DNA of 64,000 bases from Gordonia aichiensis NBRC 108223 (lineage in GTDB: Bacteria; Actinomycetota; Actinomycetes; Mycobacteriales; Mycobacteriaceae). The notes under the pieces are model-generated. The model saw only the letters and a program-made list of their open reading frames with translations. It had not been told where the DNA came from and made no database searches. How positions within the stretch are numbered: the stretch's first letter is position 1; each line of letters begins with the position of its first letter. Position numbers and translations under genes: made by a program. This document shows positions 53,628-63,220 of this stretch, piece after piece. The stretch covers positions 42,815 to 106,814 of the forward strand of contig NZ_BANR01000019.1 in NCBI RefSeq assembly GCF_000332975.1, read 5' to 3'.

Positions 53628-55250
53628 TCAGAAGGGTGGCGGATTCTCGGCGTTCCACTTCTCGGCGACGCGCGTGACCTCCGCGCGCCGGGAGTTGTGG
53701 ATGGAATCGATCGCGCGGCGTGCAGGGTGATCTGGTGGCTTGTCGGGAACGAGTCCGGGGAACAAGTCGAGTCCACTGAACGAGTTGCCGACAAAGCTGT
53801 GCCCGGTCGGGGACACGAAGAGTGCGGTCTTGAGATCGGGCCGGTAGTCGCGCCAACGACCGAAGGTTTTGATGCGGTGGTGAAATCTGCAGAGAGGCTT
53901 CAGATTTCGCCGTGTTGTCGCCCCACCGTCATGCGGGTTCCGGTGATTGAACGGTTCGCCGTGGTCGACATCGGTGGTCCACACCGGGTTGGTGCAGCCG
54001 GGGAACGTGCAGCACAATTCGCCCGACCGAACCAGCGCCAGGAGTTTCTTGCTGGGGACATAGCGCAGCGCGGCACGCGCGGCCGCCTCGTGGTCGGGGC
54101 TGCCGGGGTCGACGTCACCTGCGCTGCTGTCGAGATGATCGAAATGAGCGTCTACCGCGAGTTCGCGGACCGTGTCGGCGTCGATGATCCCGTATCCGTC
54201 GAGGTAGCCGGGTGTGTCATCGTCGCCGTCGAGGGTGGACTGGTTAGCCACCACGTGGATGATCGCTCGAGAGCCACCGGGCAGCGGTGCCGGTGCCGCC
54301 GTGGTGCCGTCGGGGCCCGTGGGTTCTGGCCGAACGGCTTCGCGGTCGCCCTCCTCGCGCCCCACACACGCCTCGCATCGGCAGTCGAGGGTGGTCTGCC
54401 CATCGGCGAACGCGGTGAGGGCGTCGGCTCGACGCTGCGCGCGGGTGCGCGGGTCGGCGTCGTGAACGCTGCTGGCGAGCATGTTCAGCCGCTGGTTGAT
54501 CAGCGCGCCGGACGCCGCGGGGACGGTTCCGGTCAGTCGTGACTGACCGGGAGTGAACCTGTCCGGTCGGACCTCAACATTGCGGTCGGAGTCGACACGG
54601 GCGCGGCGACGTTTGACGGCCTCTACATCGACCCGGGCGACAATTGAGTCGACGAGAGCAGCGAATCGCGTCGTCGACATGTGGTCGCGTGCGGAGAGTG
54701 CTGCCGCGAGTAGCGCGTCGACTTCGTCGATCGTCTCCGGACCGCAGAGGCTGGTGCGTGCGACGGCGATGTGGAAGCGCTGCAGATCGATTCGACCGGA
54801 TGCGAGCAACGACGACGTGTACGGGAGCCGATAGCGCAGTGCATGAGCGTCGATGATCAGCTCACGCGCCCGGCCGGGCGGCACCGTCAGCACAGCGCCG
54901 ACGTCGGCGATGGTGCGTTCGAGTCCGGTGGGTCCGTACTGTGCGCGTGGATTCTCTCCGGCCCGTCCGCGAAGCGCGAACTCGTCCACGGCGTCTGCTG
55001 ACCCTGCTTCACCGCTGGTGAGCTCGCCGAGCTCGGCGCCGTAGTCTTCCTCGTGCTCTTCGTGGATGAGACTGATGGCCTGCAGCATTCGAAACTGTGC
55101 GGTGGACACGGTCGATGCACAGTGCGCGATGACCTCGACGAGGTCGGTCTTCGACAGCGCTTCGTCCTCGGCGACACGTGCGAGCACCGGCGGCGAGACG
55201 GGTGCACCCGCCGTATCGCCGACCGGGCGAGAGTGGTTTTCCAAGGACAT
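53628..55250 (-). CDS. DUF222 / HNH endonuclease protein (13E12 repeat family)
   Basis: This 540-residue protein has an N-terminal DUF222 region (about 40-400) and a C-terminal HNH nuclease (CTFPGCTNPVWTTDVDHGEPFNHRNPHDGG... LCRFHH). These proteins are found in many copies in mycobacteria and Gordonia and have no firm role; mobile-element or homing functions are suggested. The zinc Cys pair and the HNH His residues look intact, so it is probably active. Confidence 0.88.
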   Translation of the reverse strand: MSLENHSRPVGDTAGAPVSPPVLARVAEDEALSKTDLVEVIAHCASTVSTAQFRMLQAISLIHEEHEEDYGAELGELTSGEAGSADAVDEFALRGRAGENPRAQYGPTGLERTIADVGAVLTVPPGRARELIIDAHALRYRLPYTSSLLASGRIDLQRFHIAVARTSLCGPETIDEVDALLAAALSARDHMSTTRFAALVDSIVARVDVEAVKRRRARVDSDRNVEVRPDRFTPGQSRLTGTVPAASGALINQRLNMLASSVHDADPRTRAQRRADALTAFADGQTTLDCRCEACVGREEGDREAVRPEPTGPDGTTAAPAPLPGGSRAIIHVVANQSTLDGDDDTPGYLDGYGIIDADTVRELAVDAHFDHLDSSAGDVDPGSPDHEAAARAALRYVPSKKLLALVRSGELCCTFPGCTNPVWTTDVDHGEPFNHRNPHDGGATTRRNLKPLCRFHHRIKTFGRWRDYRPDLKTALFVSPTGHSFVGNSFSGLDLFPGLVPDKPPDHPARRAIDSIHNSRRAEVTRVAEKWNAENPPPF

Positions 55251-55437
55251 ATCTCGAACATACAGGCGAGGTCTGACAATTCTGATTCGTCCATCGGTCC
55301 GACAGGGTCATGGTGTGGACAACACCGATCTGCCTTGTGGACAACGACGTTCGCAGCCAAAACGAGTAACCCGATCCCGACGACCGTACGCACTGTCTGT
55401 CACGGTCTTCGTGCGTCCCGCACTCGACCACACCCCA

Positions 55438-56295
55438 TCACTTCGCGGCGACGTGATCGGCCGACGCCCTGGTCGCTGACCGGGCGGCGTCGAGAAGCGT
55501 TGATCCGAGGGCGAGATGCGCCGCGAGCGTGCCGGCGAAGACGTCGCCTGCCCCGGTGGTGTCCACCACGTCGACCTTCGGCACGTCGAGGATGTCGATC
55601 GAATCACGAGTGGCCACCACCACGTCGTCGCCACCTCGCGTGATGATCGCGGATCGACTCATGCTCAACAGCGCTCGCGCCAGCTCCGTGGGTTCGGCGT
55701 CCTCCGACGCCTCGGCGTAGTACGCCGCCTCGATCTGATTGACGATCAGCGGGTCGGCGCCGGAGAGGATCGACGGGCCGAGGTGCGCTGTGGGGCTGGG
55801 ATTGAGTAGGAACCGAATCCCATTGGCGTGGCACCACTTCGCAGTCGCTTCGGTGACCTCCCGGGGCGATTCGAGCTGGGTCATCACAACAGTCGGCCGG
55901 AGGGCGTCGAGTGCCGATACGACGTCGTCGGCGGTCAGCCGGCCGTTGGCCCCGGAGATCACGATGATGCTGTTGTCGCCACTGTCGTCGACCTCGATCA
56001 CGGCATGTCCGCTGGTATCAGACGCCCTGCGTACATACGTCACGTCGACACCCGCAGCGGCGAGGTCGGAGACCATCCGGTCGCCTGCGGCGTCGGTGCC
56101 CGTGGCGCCGACGAGTGCGGTGGTGCACACCGCGGCAGCCGCGCGCGCCTGGTTGGCGCCCTTGCCGCCCGGTCGTTCGGTGAGTGTTCGCCCGAGTACG
56201 GTCTCACCAACGGCCGGTCTGCGGACGAGCGTGACCACCAGGTCGAGATTCAACGTTCCCACGACGGCCACGGCGCCTGATTCTGTTGCCTCCAC
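55438..56295 (-). CDS. rbsK: Ribokinase (PfkB family)
   Basis: This 285-residue sugar kinase has VVGTLNLDLVVTL, the RPGGKGANQARAAA signature (PfkB motif 1) and DTTGAGDVFAGTLAAHLA (motif 2) with the catalytic Asp. It phosphorylates ribose or a similar sugar or nucleoside. No transporter or lac-type regulator lies next to it, so the sugar is not certain. The start is GTG 56295. Confidence 0.87.
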   Translation of the reverse strand: MEATESGAVAVVGTLNLDLVVTLVRRPAVGETVLGRTLTERPGGKGANQARAAAAVCTTALVGATGTDAAGDRMVSDLAAAGVDVTYVRRASDTSGHAVIEVDDSGDNSIIVISGANGRLTADDVVSALDALRPTVVMTQLESPREVTEATAKWCHANGIRFLLNPSPTAHLGPSILSGADPLIVNQIEAAYYAEASEDAEPTELARALLSMSRSAIITRGGDDVVVATRDSIDILDVPKVDVVDTTGAGDVFAGTLAAHLALGSTLLDAARSATRASADHVAAK

Positions 56296-56362
56296 ACCGA
56301 CGAGTATGCCGTCAGCGCTGTCACGTAGATTGCACTTCGATCATCGGAATGAAGGAGAGCAG

Positions 56363-57451
56363 ATGGCCGCGTCGCGGTGGAAGCGGGTGCAGACACTGGC
56401 GCGCCTGTTGGCCGGGCATCAGGTCGCGCCCGACGTCGAGTCACCCCACGTCACCCTTGTCGACGATCCGCAGCGCACGCTGCGCCGTTACGGGAGCGAC
56501 GGGCAGTTCGCCGCGGCGCGTGCTTCCGGCAGGCCTCCGATCCTGCTCGTGCCGCCACTCGCGGTTCCTGCGCGTTGCTACGACCTCGGACCGGGGCAGT
56601 CTGCGGTGGAGCATCTCCTCGCAGCGGGCCGCATCCCCTACGTCGTCGACTTCGGTGACGTCGGACAGGCCCACCGCCACGTCGGTTTCGAGACCTACAT
56701 CGACGACATCGTCCCGCAGGCCATCGATCGGGTACTCGCCGACTACTCCGGAACCGGCGAAGCGGCAGGTGTCCTCGACGTTGCTGCGTGGAGTCTCGGT
56801 GGCACGGTCTCGCTCCTGATGGCCGCGGCACATCCGGACCTGCCGGTACGTTCCATTACAGCGATCGGTACCCCACTCGACTACGACGCGGTATCTCCTT
56901 ATCCACTCGTCAAGCAGGTCATGCAGCCCGTCGGAGGGGTTCCGATCACAGCATCGCTGAAGGTGATGGGCGGTATCCCCGCACCGTTGGTGCGCATCGC
57001 ATATCGCGCACTGGCAGCCGATCGAGAGCTCAAGAAGCCGCTGTACATCATGCGCAATGCCGACGATCACGAGGCGCTGGCCCGGATGCAGGTGATCGAC
57101 AGGTTCCAGAACGCCATGCCCGGATACGCCGGCAAGGTGTCGCTGCAGATGTGGGAGAACTTCGTCTACCGCGGCGAACTGGCCTCGGGGGTGGTCGACT
57201 TCGACGGCCGCATCATCGACCTCAGAACTCTCCGAAAGCCTGTGCAGCTCTTCGGTAGTCATCGCGACGCGATCGCGAGCTGGGATGCCGCGCACCACGG
57301 CGTCGAGCTTCTCGAAGGCTCGTCAGACGTGCACTTCGAGACCGTGGAGACCAGTCACCTCGGGCTGATCGCAGGCGACGCCGCTTCCGAGCAGACGTGG
57401 CCGCGAGTCGAGCAGTTCCTCGACGAGCTCGACGCCCGCGACGCCGTGTAG
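56363..57451 (+). CDS. Alpha/beta hydrolase, PHA-synthase (PhaC)-like
   Basis: This 362-residue protein has an alpha/beta fold with the nucleophile elbow AAWSLGGTVS, ILLVPPLAVPARCYDLGPGQSAVEHLLAAGRIPYVVDFGD, and the catalytic His region VETSHLGLIAG near the end. The layout is that of polyhydroxyalkanoate synthase class III-like hydrolases, but PhaC uses Cys in the elbow and here it is Ser. It is probably a thioesterase or acyltransferase related to PhaC. The start ATG has GGAG upstream. Confidence 0.75.
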   Translation: MAASRWKRVQTLARLLAGHQVAPDVESPHVTLVDDPQRTLRRYGSDGQFAAARASGRPPILLVPPLAVPARCYDLGPGQSAVEHLLAAGRIPYVVDFGDVGQAHRHVGFETYIDDIVPQAIDRVLADYSGTGEAAGVLDVAAWSLGGTVSLLMAAAHPDLPVRSITAIGTPLDYDAVSPYPLVKQVMQPVGGVPITASLKVMGGIPAPLVRIAYRALAADRELKKPLYIMRNADDHEALARMQVIDRFQNAMPGYAGKVSLQMWENFVYRGELASGVVDFDGRIIDLRTLRKPVQLFGSHRDAIASWDAAHHGVELLEGSSDVHFETVETSHLGLIAGDAASEQTWPRVEQFLDELDARDAV

Positions 57452-57459
57452 CGCGGGCG
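57433..57459. terminator. Hairpin across the convergent gene ends
   Basis: CGCCCGCG (57433-57440) and CGCGGGCG (57452-57459) form a perfect 8-bp stem with an 11-base loop. The stem overlaps the stop codon of the PhaC-like gene and lies next to the end of the convergent TrxR-like gene at 57463. Confidence 0.55.
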
Positions 57460-57462
57460 ACG

Positions 57463-59163
57463 TCAGTCCTCGGCCGCTGACGTGGATCGCGCTGCGAGCC
57501 ATGCGTGTACCAGCGGAACGGCGCTCGCGCCCTCGCCACTTGCCGCGGCGACACGTTTCATCGAGTGAGCCCTGATGTCGCCGGCGGCAAAGACCCCCGC
57601 GGCGCTGGTGGCGAGATCAGGCGGGGGCAACTCGTCGGGCCACAGGTCCTTCGGGACGTCGCGCCCGGTCAGGACGAAACCCCTGTCGTCGACTGCAATG
57701 GTGTTCGGTAGCCAGTCGCAGTGCGGATCGGCGCCGATCAGCACGAAGAGTCCGCCTGCGCCGATGTGCTCGGTCGCACGAGAATCGGTGTCGCACAACT
57801 CGATCCACTCGAGCTGGCCCTCGCCACCACCGTCGATGACCTCGGTGGTTCCGCGGACATTGATCCGTGGGTGATAGGCGATCTCGCCGATCAGATACTG
57901 CGACATGGTCTCGGTGAGGTCGGCTCGGCGCACCAGGATCGTCACCGAGCGCGCGAACCGCGCGAGATGGATCGCAGCCTGTCCCGCGGAGTTGCCGCCG
58001 CCGACCACGAACACGTCACGTCCGTCCATCTCGCGTGCCGCGGACATCGCTGCGCCGTAGGTGACGCCCGCGCCGACCAGGTTCTCCAACGACTCGACTC
58101 CGAGTCGTCGATAGGCGACACCGCTGGCGATCAGCACGCTGCGCGCCAGGACGTCGCCACCCCTCGTACAGACACGGTGCGGTGCATCGTCGACGCCGAG
58201 TCGGAGTTCGTCGACCGGCCACCCGGAGTAGAAGCGAGCGCCGAAACGCACTGCCTGCGTACGTGCGCGCTGCGCCAGTCGCATACCGGAGATCCCGCGT
58301 GGAAAGCCGAGGTAGTTCCGGATCATCGAGCTCGTACCAGCCTGTCCGCCAACGACATCCGACTCCACCACCACCGTCGACAGACCTTCCGACGCGCCGT
58401 ACACGGCGGCGGCCAGACCCGCGGGTCCGGCTCCGACGATCGCGAGGTCGACGATCTCGTCCTCGTCGACATCCGACGGCCGACCGAAGATCAAGGCCGA
58501 GACGTCGCGCACACCGGCCGGAGCGATGACACGATCATGGAGCTTCGGCGCCATCGAGTGGACGAGCGGGAACGGCGTCGGCTCATCGTGGGAGTCGTAC
58601 AGCGCGATCGCCGCTCGCCCCTCCGGGCTGTCCGGCGAGTACATGCGGTTGGGCATGCCCATTCGGTCGAGAAGATCCCGGATACCGAGCGTCAGCGCCG
58701 ACGGCGAGTCGGTGATGATCCGGACCGAGTCGACGACGGGCGTCGCGACCGTCGCGCCCCAGTCCGACAGCATCTCGGTGATCGCGTAATGGAACTCCTC
58801 GTCACGTGCGCCGCGGGGCATGAGCAGAAATGTGTCGAACTTGCCCTTCTGCAGTGCCGGTCGCAGGCTCGCGGAGTGCGCACCGAAGTTCTCCCACGAG
58901 ATGACCACGACTCGTTTTGCCGTCGGGACGATGCTGCGGAACGTGCCGAGTGCTTCCAACACCGACATGTCCGGCAACTCGGACTCGACGACGATCTGCG
59001 CGATCGGAACGCCGTCGCCGACCAGGCTTCCGAGCAGCACGATCGCACCGACTGCCGACTCTGCGCACTCGACGCGGTAGTCGCGGAGGTAGCGGCCGAA
59101 CTCGCCACGTAACTGGTCGGTGTGGCCGGATGACACGAGGACGATTGCGGGTTGATCACCCAT
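57463..59163 (-). CDS. Receiver-like domain fused to a TrxR-like FAD oxidoreductase without CxxC
   Basis: This 566-residue protein has two parts. Residues about 1-130 look like a response-regulator receiver fold ([44 protein letters not shown]). From about 240 there is a thioredoxin-reductase-like module: [47 protein letters not shown] and [19 protein letters not shown]. The C-terminal end with [10 protein letters not shown] is intact. The redox Cys-X-X-Cys of thioredoxin reductases is absent; the corresponding loop reads [13 protein letters not shown]. It therefore does not act on thioredoxin in the normal way. The start is ATG 59163. Confidence 0.85.
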   Translation of the reverse strand: MGDQPAIVLVSSGHTDQLRGEFGRYLRDYRVECAESAVGAIVLLGSLVGDGVPIAQIVVESELPDMSVLEALGTFRSIVPTAKRVVVISWENFGAHSASLRPALQKGKFDTFLLMPRGARDEEFHYAITEMLSDWGATVATPVVDSVRIITDSPSALTLGIRDLLDRMGMPNRMYSPDSPEGRAAIALYDSHDEPTPFPLVHSMAPKLHDRVIAPAGVRDVSALIFGRPSDVDEDEIVDLAIVGAGPAGLAAAVYGASEGLSTVVVESDVVGGQAGTSSMIRNYLGFPRGISGMRLAQRARTQAVRFGARFYSGWPVDELRLGVDDAPHRVCTRGGDVLARSVLIASGVAYRRLGVESLENLVGAGVTYGAAMSAAREMDGRDVFVVGGGNSAGQAAIHLARFARSVTILVRRADLTETMSQYLIGEIAYHPRINVRGTTEVIDGGGEGQLEWIELCDTDSRATEHIGAGGLFVLIGADPHCDWLPNTIAVDDRGFVLTGRDVPKDLWPDELPPPDLATSAAGVFAAGDIRAHSMKRVAAASGEGASAVPLVHAWLAARSTSAAED

Positions 59164-59245
59164 GCAATCCAGTGTGGCAGCAAATCGTGATGGGCGGCGT
59201 TTCGGCCGCACACGTTGCACGTCGTCGATTGGTACGCTGACCGGC

Positions 59246-59551
59246 ATGCGTGTGGATCCCACGGTCGGTGTCGCAAGTGTCGGTTTGATCGGCGGGTATG
59301 CCACTGCTCGCTACACCGGACAGCGTCCACTCGGCGGGGTCGTGCTCGGCCTCGCGGGCGCGTGGTGCACGAAGCAGTGGCTTCGTAGGGGCCCTGGTCC
59401 CGCGGCGGGCCTGCTGGCGGGTTATCTCGCCGCGTTCGGCCTCTCGCACCCGCTGGCCAAGAAGATCGGGGCCTGGCGGTCGGTCTTCGCGGTGACCGGC
59501 GCGTTCGGCGCCGCGACCTACGCTGTCACCTCCCGGACATCGGAGAACTGA
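59246..59551 (+). CDS. Small hydrophobic protein of unknown function
   Basis: This 101-residue protein is rich in Gly and Ala and has two or three hydrophobic helices ([48 protein letters not shown]). No family is recognised. ATG 59246 is used. The next gene (NDH-2) starts one base after its stop, so the two are coupled, and it may be a membrane partner of NDH-2. Confidence 0.62.
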   Translation: MRVDPTVGVASVGLIGGYATARYTGQRPLGGVVLGLAGAWCTKQWLRRGPGPAAGLLAGYLAAFGLSHPLAKKIGAWRSVFAVTGAFGAATYAVTSRTSEN

Positions 59552-59552
59552 G

Positions 59553-60863
59553 ATGGCGACCAAGCCCCGTGTGGTGATCGTCGGTGCGGGGTTCGCGGGG
59601 GTTCACGCGGCGCGTCGGCTCAAGAAGGAACCCGTCCAGGTGACCGTCGTCGACCGCGGTACGAGTCACCTTTTCCAACCGCTGCTCTACCAGTGCGCGA
59701 CCGGCGTGCTGTCTGAAGGTGCCATCACCAGCCCCGTGCGTCACCTCCTGCGGCGCCAGCGCAACGTCAACGTTCTGCTCGGCGAGGCCGACGACATCGA
59801 CGTCTCGGCAAAGGTTCTCACCGTGCTCGGAGCCGACGGCAATCCGATCCGCCTCGACTACGACTATCTGGTCGTCGGGACCGGGATGCGTACGGCCTAC
59901 CACGGGTGCGACGACGCCATCGAGAACGCGATCGGGATGAAGACCCTCGACGACGCACTCGCGATTCGGCGACAGGTATTGGGGGCCTTCGAGATAGCCG
60001 AAGCGCTCGACGATCCGGAGGATCGCCGGGGCTGGCTCACCTTCGCTGTGGCCGGTGCGGGTCCGACCGGCGTCGAAATCGCCGGGCAGATACGCGAATT
60101 GGCCACCCTGGCGCTCGGCCGTGAGTTCGACTCGATCGACCCGACCGAAGCGCGGGTGCTGTTGTTCCACGGTTCCGACAGGGTGCTGCCCTCGTTCAGT
60201 CCGTCGCTGTCGCGTCGCGCGCAGCGCACTCTCGACAAGATCGGCGTCGAGACACATCTCGGCGTCCACGTCGTCGACGTCGGTGAGGACACCGTGCAGA
60301 CCAAGGACAAGAAGTCGGGCGAGCTCACCACCTACGAGGCGCGGACGACCCTGTGGACCGCAGGTGTCGAGGCCGTTCCATTCGCTCGAACGCTCGCCAA
60401 GGCGCTCGGCGTACAGCAGGACCACGGCGGTCGTATCCCCGTCCGCGATGACCTCTCGGTGGAAGGACATCCCGAGGTGTTCATCGCTGGCGACACCTCG
60501 TCGCTGCGCGACCTGCCCGGCGTCGCAGAGGTGGCGATGCAGGGTGGCCGCCACGTCGGGGCGGTGATCGCAGATCTCGTTGCAGGACAAACGGAACGCA
60601 AGCCGTTCAAGTACCACGATCTCGGCAACGCCGCCTACATCGCGCGGCGGAATGCGATCGTGCAGAGCGGACGACTGGAACTGTCGGGAACCCTCGGCTG
60701 GCTCGCGTGGGGAGTGATCCACGTGGCGTTCCTCGCCGGTGTGCGCAATCGCATGGGAGCTGTGGTGACATGGTCGGCCACACTGATCACCGGAACCCGC
60801 GGGGAGCGTGCCATCACCTACGGCGACCCACGGAGAGCGCACCAGCCCTACCCCGACGACTAA
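59553..60863 (+). CDS. Type II NADH dehydrogenase (NDH-2)
   Basis: This 436-residue flavoprotein has FAD motif VVIVGAGFAGVHAARRLK, FQPLLYQCATGVLSEGAI, the second dinucleotide motif VAGAGPTGVEIAGQIREL, VFIAGDTSSLRDLPGVAEVAMQGGRHVG, and a C-terminal helix that binds the membrane (GWLAWGVIHVAFLAGVRNR). It passes electrons from NADH to menaquinone without pumping protons. It lies between two small membrane genes with very short spacing. Confidence 0.92.
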   Translation: MATKPRVVIVGAGFAGVHAARRLKKEPVQVTVVDRGTSHLFQPLLYQCATGVLSEGAITSPVRHLLRRQRNVNVLLGEADDIDVSAKVLTVLGADGNPIRLDYDYLVVGTGMRTAYHGCDDAIENAIGMKTLDDALAIRRQVLGAFEIAEALDDPEDRRGWLTFAVAGAGPTGVEIAGQIRELATLALGREFDSIDPTEARVLLFHGSDRVLPSFSPSLSRRAQRTLDKIGVETHLGVHVVDVGEDTVQTKDKKSGELTTYEARTTLWTAGVEAVPFARTLAKALGVQQDHGGRIPVRDDLSVEGHPEVFIAGDTSSLRDLPGVAEVAMQGGRHVGAVIADLVAGQTERKPFKYHDLGNAAYIARRNAIVQSGRLELSGTLGWLAWGVIHVAFLAGVRNRMGAVVTWSATLITGTRGERAITYGDPRRAHQPYPDD

Positions 60864-60864
60864 C

Positions 60865-61737
60865 ATGTACGCGATCGGCATCGTCGCAGCCTGCCTGGCT
60901 GCGGTGGCATACGGACTCTCGACCGTGCTGCGTGCGATGGGCGCACAAGCGGCTGCGCAGACCTCGGGTACCGGTGGGTCGGCACGAGGTGCGCTCGCAG
61001 CGTTCGCCAACCCGACGTTCCTCCTCGGCACGCTCACCGTCATGCTCGGGTTCATCGGCGGCGCGGTTGCTGCGCGATTCCTTCCGCTGTTCCTTGCGCA
61101 GTCCATCGTCGCGGGCAATCTGATCGTGACGGCGCTACTCGGAACGGTCATGCTGCACACCTCGCTGCACGCCAAGGACTGGGCTGCCATTTTCCTCGTG
61201 GTGTTCGCGCTGTGCGTTCTCGGCGCGTCGGCATCGAAGCAGGCGACCACCGAGGCGGACCGCACGTTTCACTGGGCGCTGTTCGCGGTGACGACGGCCG
61301 TCGCCGTTCTCGGTGTCGCTGTCATGCGAGCGATGGGCCGTCGGGGCGCGATCTTCGGGGGCGCGCTCGCCGGTCTGATGTACGGCGCGCTTGCGGTTGC
61401 GGTCCGCGTACTCGACGGGGTGCATCCGTTCGACGTCGTCACGCTGCTGGAGGACCCGGCGGCGTGGACGATAGCGATCGCCGGTGCGATGGCGTTCTAC
61501 ATCCAGACCCTCGCGCTGCAACTCGGACCCGTCAACTCCGTGACCGCTGTTCTCGTCGTCGGTGAGACGGGTCTGCCGGCGATCGTCGGAGTCGTGTTCC
61601 TCGGTGACAAGGCGGTTGCAGGTCTCGGGTGGCTCGCCATTGTCGGGTTCGTGTGCGCCATTGTCGGCGCTTCGCTGGTGGCCTGGTTGACCAACGAGGA
61701 AACCGAGCAGCCCTCCGTGCAGGGGGCGCGCACCTAG
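60865..61737 (+). CDS. DMT-like multi-helix membrane protein
   Basis: This 290-residue membrane protein has about ten helices and two halves that resemble the EamA/DMT layout (AIGIVAACLAAVAYGLSTVLRAMG at the start; ETGLPAIVGVVFLGDKAVAGLGWLAIVGFVCAIVGASLVAWL at the end). The substrate is unknown. The ATG lies one base after the NDH-2 stop (TAAcATG), so it is translationally coupled to it. Confidence 0.8.
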   Translation: MYAIGIVAACLAAVAYGLSTVLRAMGAQAAAQTSGTGGSARGALAAFANPTFLLGTLTVMLGFIGGAVAARFLPLFLAQSIVAGNLIVTALLGTVMLHTSLHAKDWAAIFLVVFALCVLGASASKQATTEADRTFHWALFAVTTAVAVLGVAVMRAMGRRGAIFGGALAGLMYGALAVAVRVLDGVHPFDVVTLLEDPAAWTIAIAGAMAFYIQTLALQLGPVNSVTAVLVVGETGLPAIVGVVFLGDKAVAGLGWLAIVGFVCAIVGASLVAWLTNEETEQPSVQGART

Positions 61738-61748
61738 ACTTGTGCACC

Positions 61749-61811
61749 ATGAACACCGACGACGTCGCCGAACAGATCCTGCGCACCTACGACACGATCA
61801 CGGTCGTCGGG
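61749..61811 (+). pseudogene. 5' fragment of a CoA-binding protein gene, cut by the prophage
   Basis: From ATG 61749 the frame starts MNTDDVAEQILRTYDTITVVG, the usual opening of YccU-like CoA-binding proteins. There the sequence leaves the family at about 61811 (after GTCGTCGGG) and runs into the element (frame stop at 61910). The normal continuation (a Rossmann loop with ASRDPSK-like sequence) is missing. The remainder should lie at the far end of the element, outside this window. Confidence 0.75.
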
Positions 61812-61830
61812 ACACAAAGTCAAGATAGAC
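61795..61830. other. Probable left attachment site (attL) of the integrated element
   Basis: The CoA-binding reading frame ends about here and integrase-side sequence begins. The exchange point must lie close to CGGTCGTCGGGACA (61800-61813). The exact core cannot be fixed without the right end. TAGACT at 61825-61830 is a fair -10 element for the integrase, whose GTG lies eight bases downstream, which suggests a leaderless message. Confidence 0.6.
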
Positions 61831-61837
61831 TGTCTTC

Positions 61838-63220
61838 GTGCCTATCGACTCACCGGCAGTGGTGTACTGCCGAATCTCACAGGATCGGACCGGTGAAGGC
61901 GTCGGCGTAGAGCGCCAGCGCTCCGATTGTTTCAAGCTCGCCGACTCCCTCGGCTGGTCTGTCGTCGAGACTTACACAGACAACGACGTGAGTGCCTACA
62001 GCGGCAAGCCGCGACCGGAGTATCGGCGGATGCTCGACAAGCTCAAGACCGGGAACGTCGGCGCGGTCCTGGCCTGGCATACAGACCGGCTGTATCGCTC
62101 AATCCCCGACCTGTCGGAACTGATCGAGATTTGCGACGACCGCGGAATCGAGATTCGAACTTGCCGTGCAGGTGAAGTCGACCTGTCGACACCAAGCGGA
62201 CGGCTGAGCGCAACGATGTTCGCCTCGATCTCACGTTACGAGGTCGAGCGATCCGCGGAGCGCATCCGGAGCGCCAAGGAGGCACAGGCGCGTGAGGGCA
62301 AGTACCGGGGCGGCGTTCGGCCAATCGGCTACGAGGTCGGCGGGATGGTGCTTAACGAGACGGAGGCAGCACGCATCCGCAAGGCGGCTGACGACCTACT
62401 CGCAGGTGCGTCGTTGATGTCGACGGCGCGGGCTTGGAATGCGGAAGGGTTCACGACAAGTCAGGGGAATCGCTGGACCGCGACCAGCGTCCGGCGCGTG
62501 TTGACGCGCGCCCGAAACGCGGGCCTCGTCGAGTCCGATGGAAAGATCGTCGGACCCGCCCAGTGGCCCGCCATCTACGACGTCGACACCCTCAATGCAA
62601 TCCGAACCATCGTGTCCGACCCGAGTCGACGGTCCTACGTGTCTTTCGCTCGAAGGAACCAGGGCGCCGGTGTCTACCGCTGCGGCCGATGTGATGCGCC
62701 GATGCGCGTGCAACACGGGGTGAAGCGCGAGCGGTATTATCAGTGCTCGCGGAGTTATCACCTGTCGCAGATGCAAGCTCCGTTAGACGAGTTCGTGAGC
62801 GCCCTTGTCTTGGAAAGGCTCTCAAGACAGGACGCGATTTCTGTTTTTACGTCTGACGATGATGTGGACTTGTCGGATGTGCGTCGGCGTCGCGCCGAAC
62901 TTCAAGCACGGAAAGATGAGTTGGCGGCGCTTTTCGCGACGGGAAGTATTGACGGTTCGCAGCTACGCCTTGGCAGTGCGAGAATCCAGTCCGACATAGA
63001 CCGATTGGACAAACAATTGGCGGTCGCGCGTGAGTCCTCCCCGGTTGCCGGCATGATAATGGCGGAAGATATTGCATCTCAATGGGATTCACTGACGGCC
63101 GATATTCGAGGGAAGATCATCGACGCGCTGATGGTTGTGACGGTGCTACCGCTCGGTCCTGGGCGCGCGCGTCGTAAAGGTTTTCATGTGAGCGAACGAG
63201 TGAAAGTGGAGTGGAAGTAA
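61838..63220 (+). CDS. Large serine recombinase (phage integrase)
   Basis: This 460-residue serine recombinase integrates and excises the element. The resolvase domain (about 5-150) has the nucleophile Ser14 in VYCRISQDRTGEG, then Arg-rich VLAWHTDRLYRSIPDLSEL. The recombinase domain starts at about 165 (GGVRPIGYEVG), and a zinc ribbon follows (YRCGRCDAPMRVQ...YYQCSRSYH). A coiled-coil region closes it (DVRRRRAELQARKDEL). The GTG start at 61838 puts Ser14 at the usual place. No recombination directionality factor is recognised in the window. Confidence 0.94.
   Translation: MPIDSPAVVYCRISQDRTGEGVGVERQRSDCFKLADSLGWSVVETYTDNDVSAYSGKPRPEYRRMLDKLKTGNVGAVLAWHTDRLYRSIPDLSELIEICDDRGIEIRTCRAGEVDLSTPSGRLSATMFASISRYEVERSAERIRSAKEAQAREGKYRGGVRPIGYEVGGMVLNETEAARIRKAADDLLAGASLMSTARAWNAEGFTTSQGNRWTATSVRRVLTRARNAGLVESDGKIVGPAQWPAIYDVDTLNAIRTIVSDPSRRSYVSFARRNQGAGVYRCGRCDAPMRVQHGVKRERYYQCSRSYHLSQMQAPLDEFVSALVLERLSRQDAISVFTSDDDVDLSDVRRRRAELQARKDELAALFATGSIDGSQLRLGSARIQSDIDRLDKQLAVARESSPVAGMIMAEDIASQWDSLTADIRGKIIDALMVVTVLPLGPGRARRKGFHVSERVKVEWK

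Noticed and set aside
55250..55437. Possible small gene between the HNH gene and ribokinase
   Set aside because: This 187-bp gap shows no frame with a ribosome site; it is taken as leader and promoter DNA.
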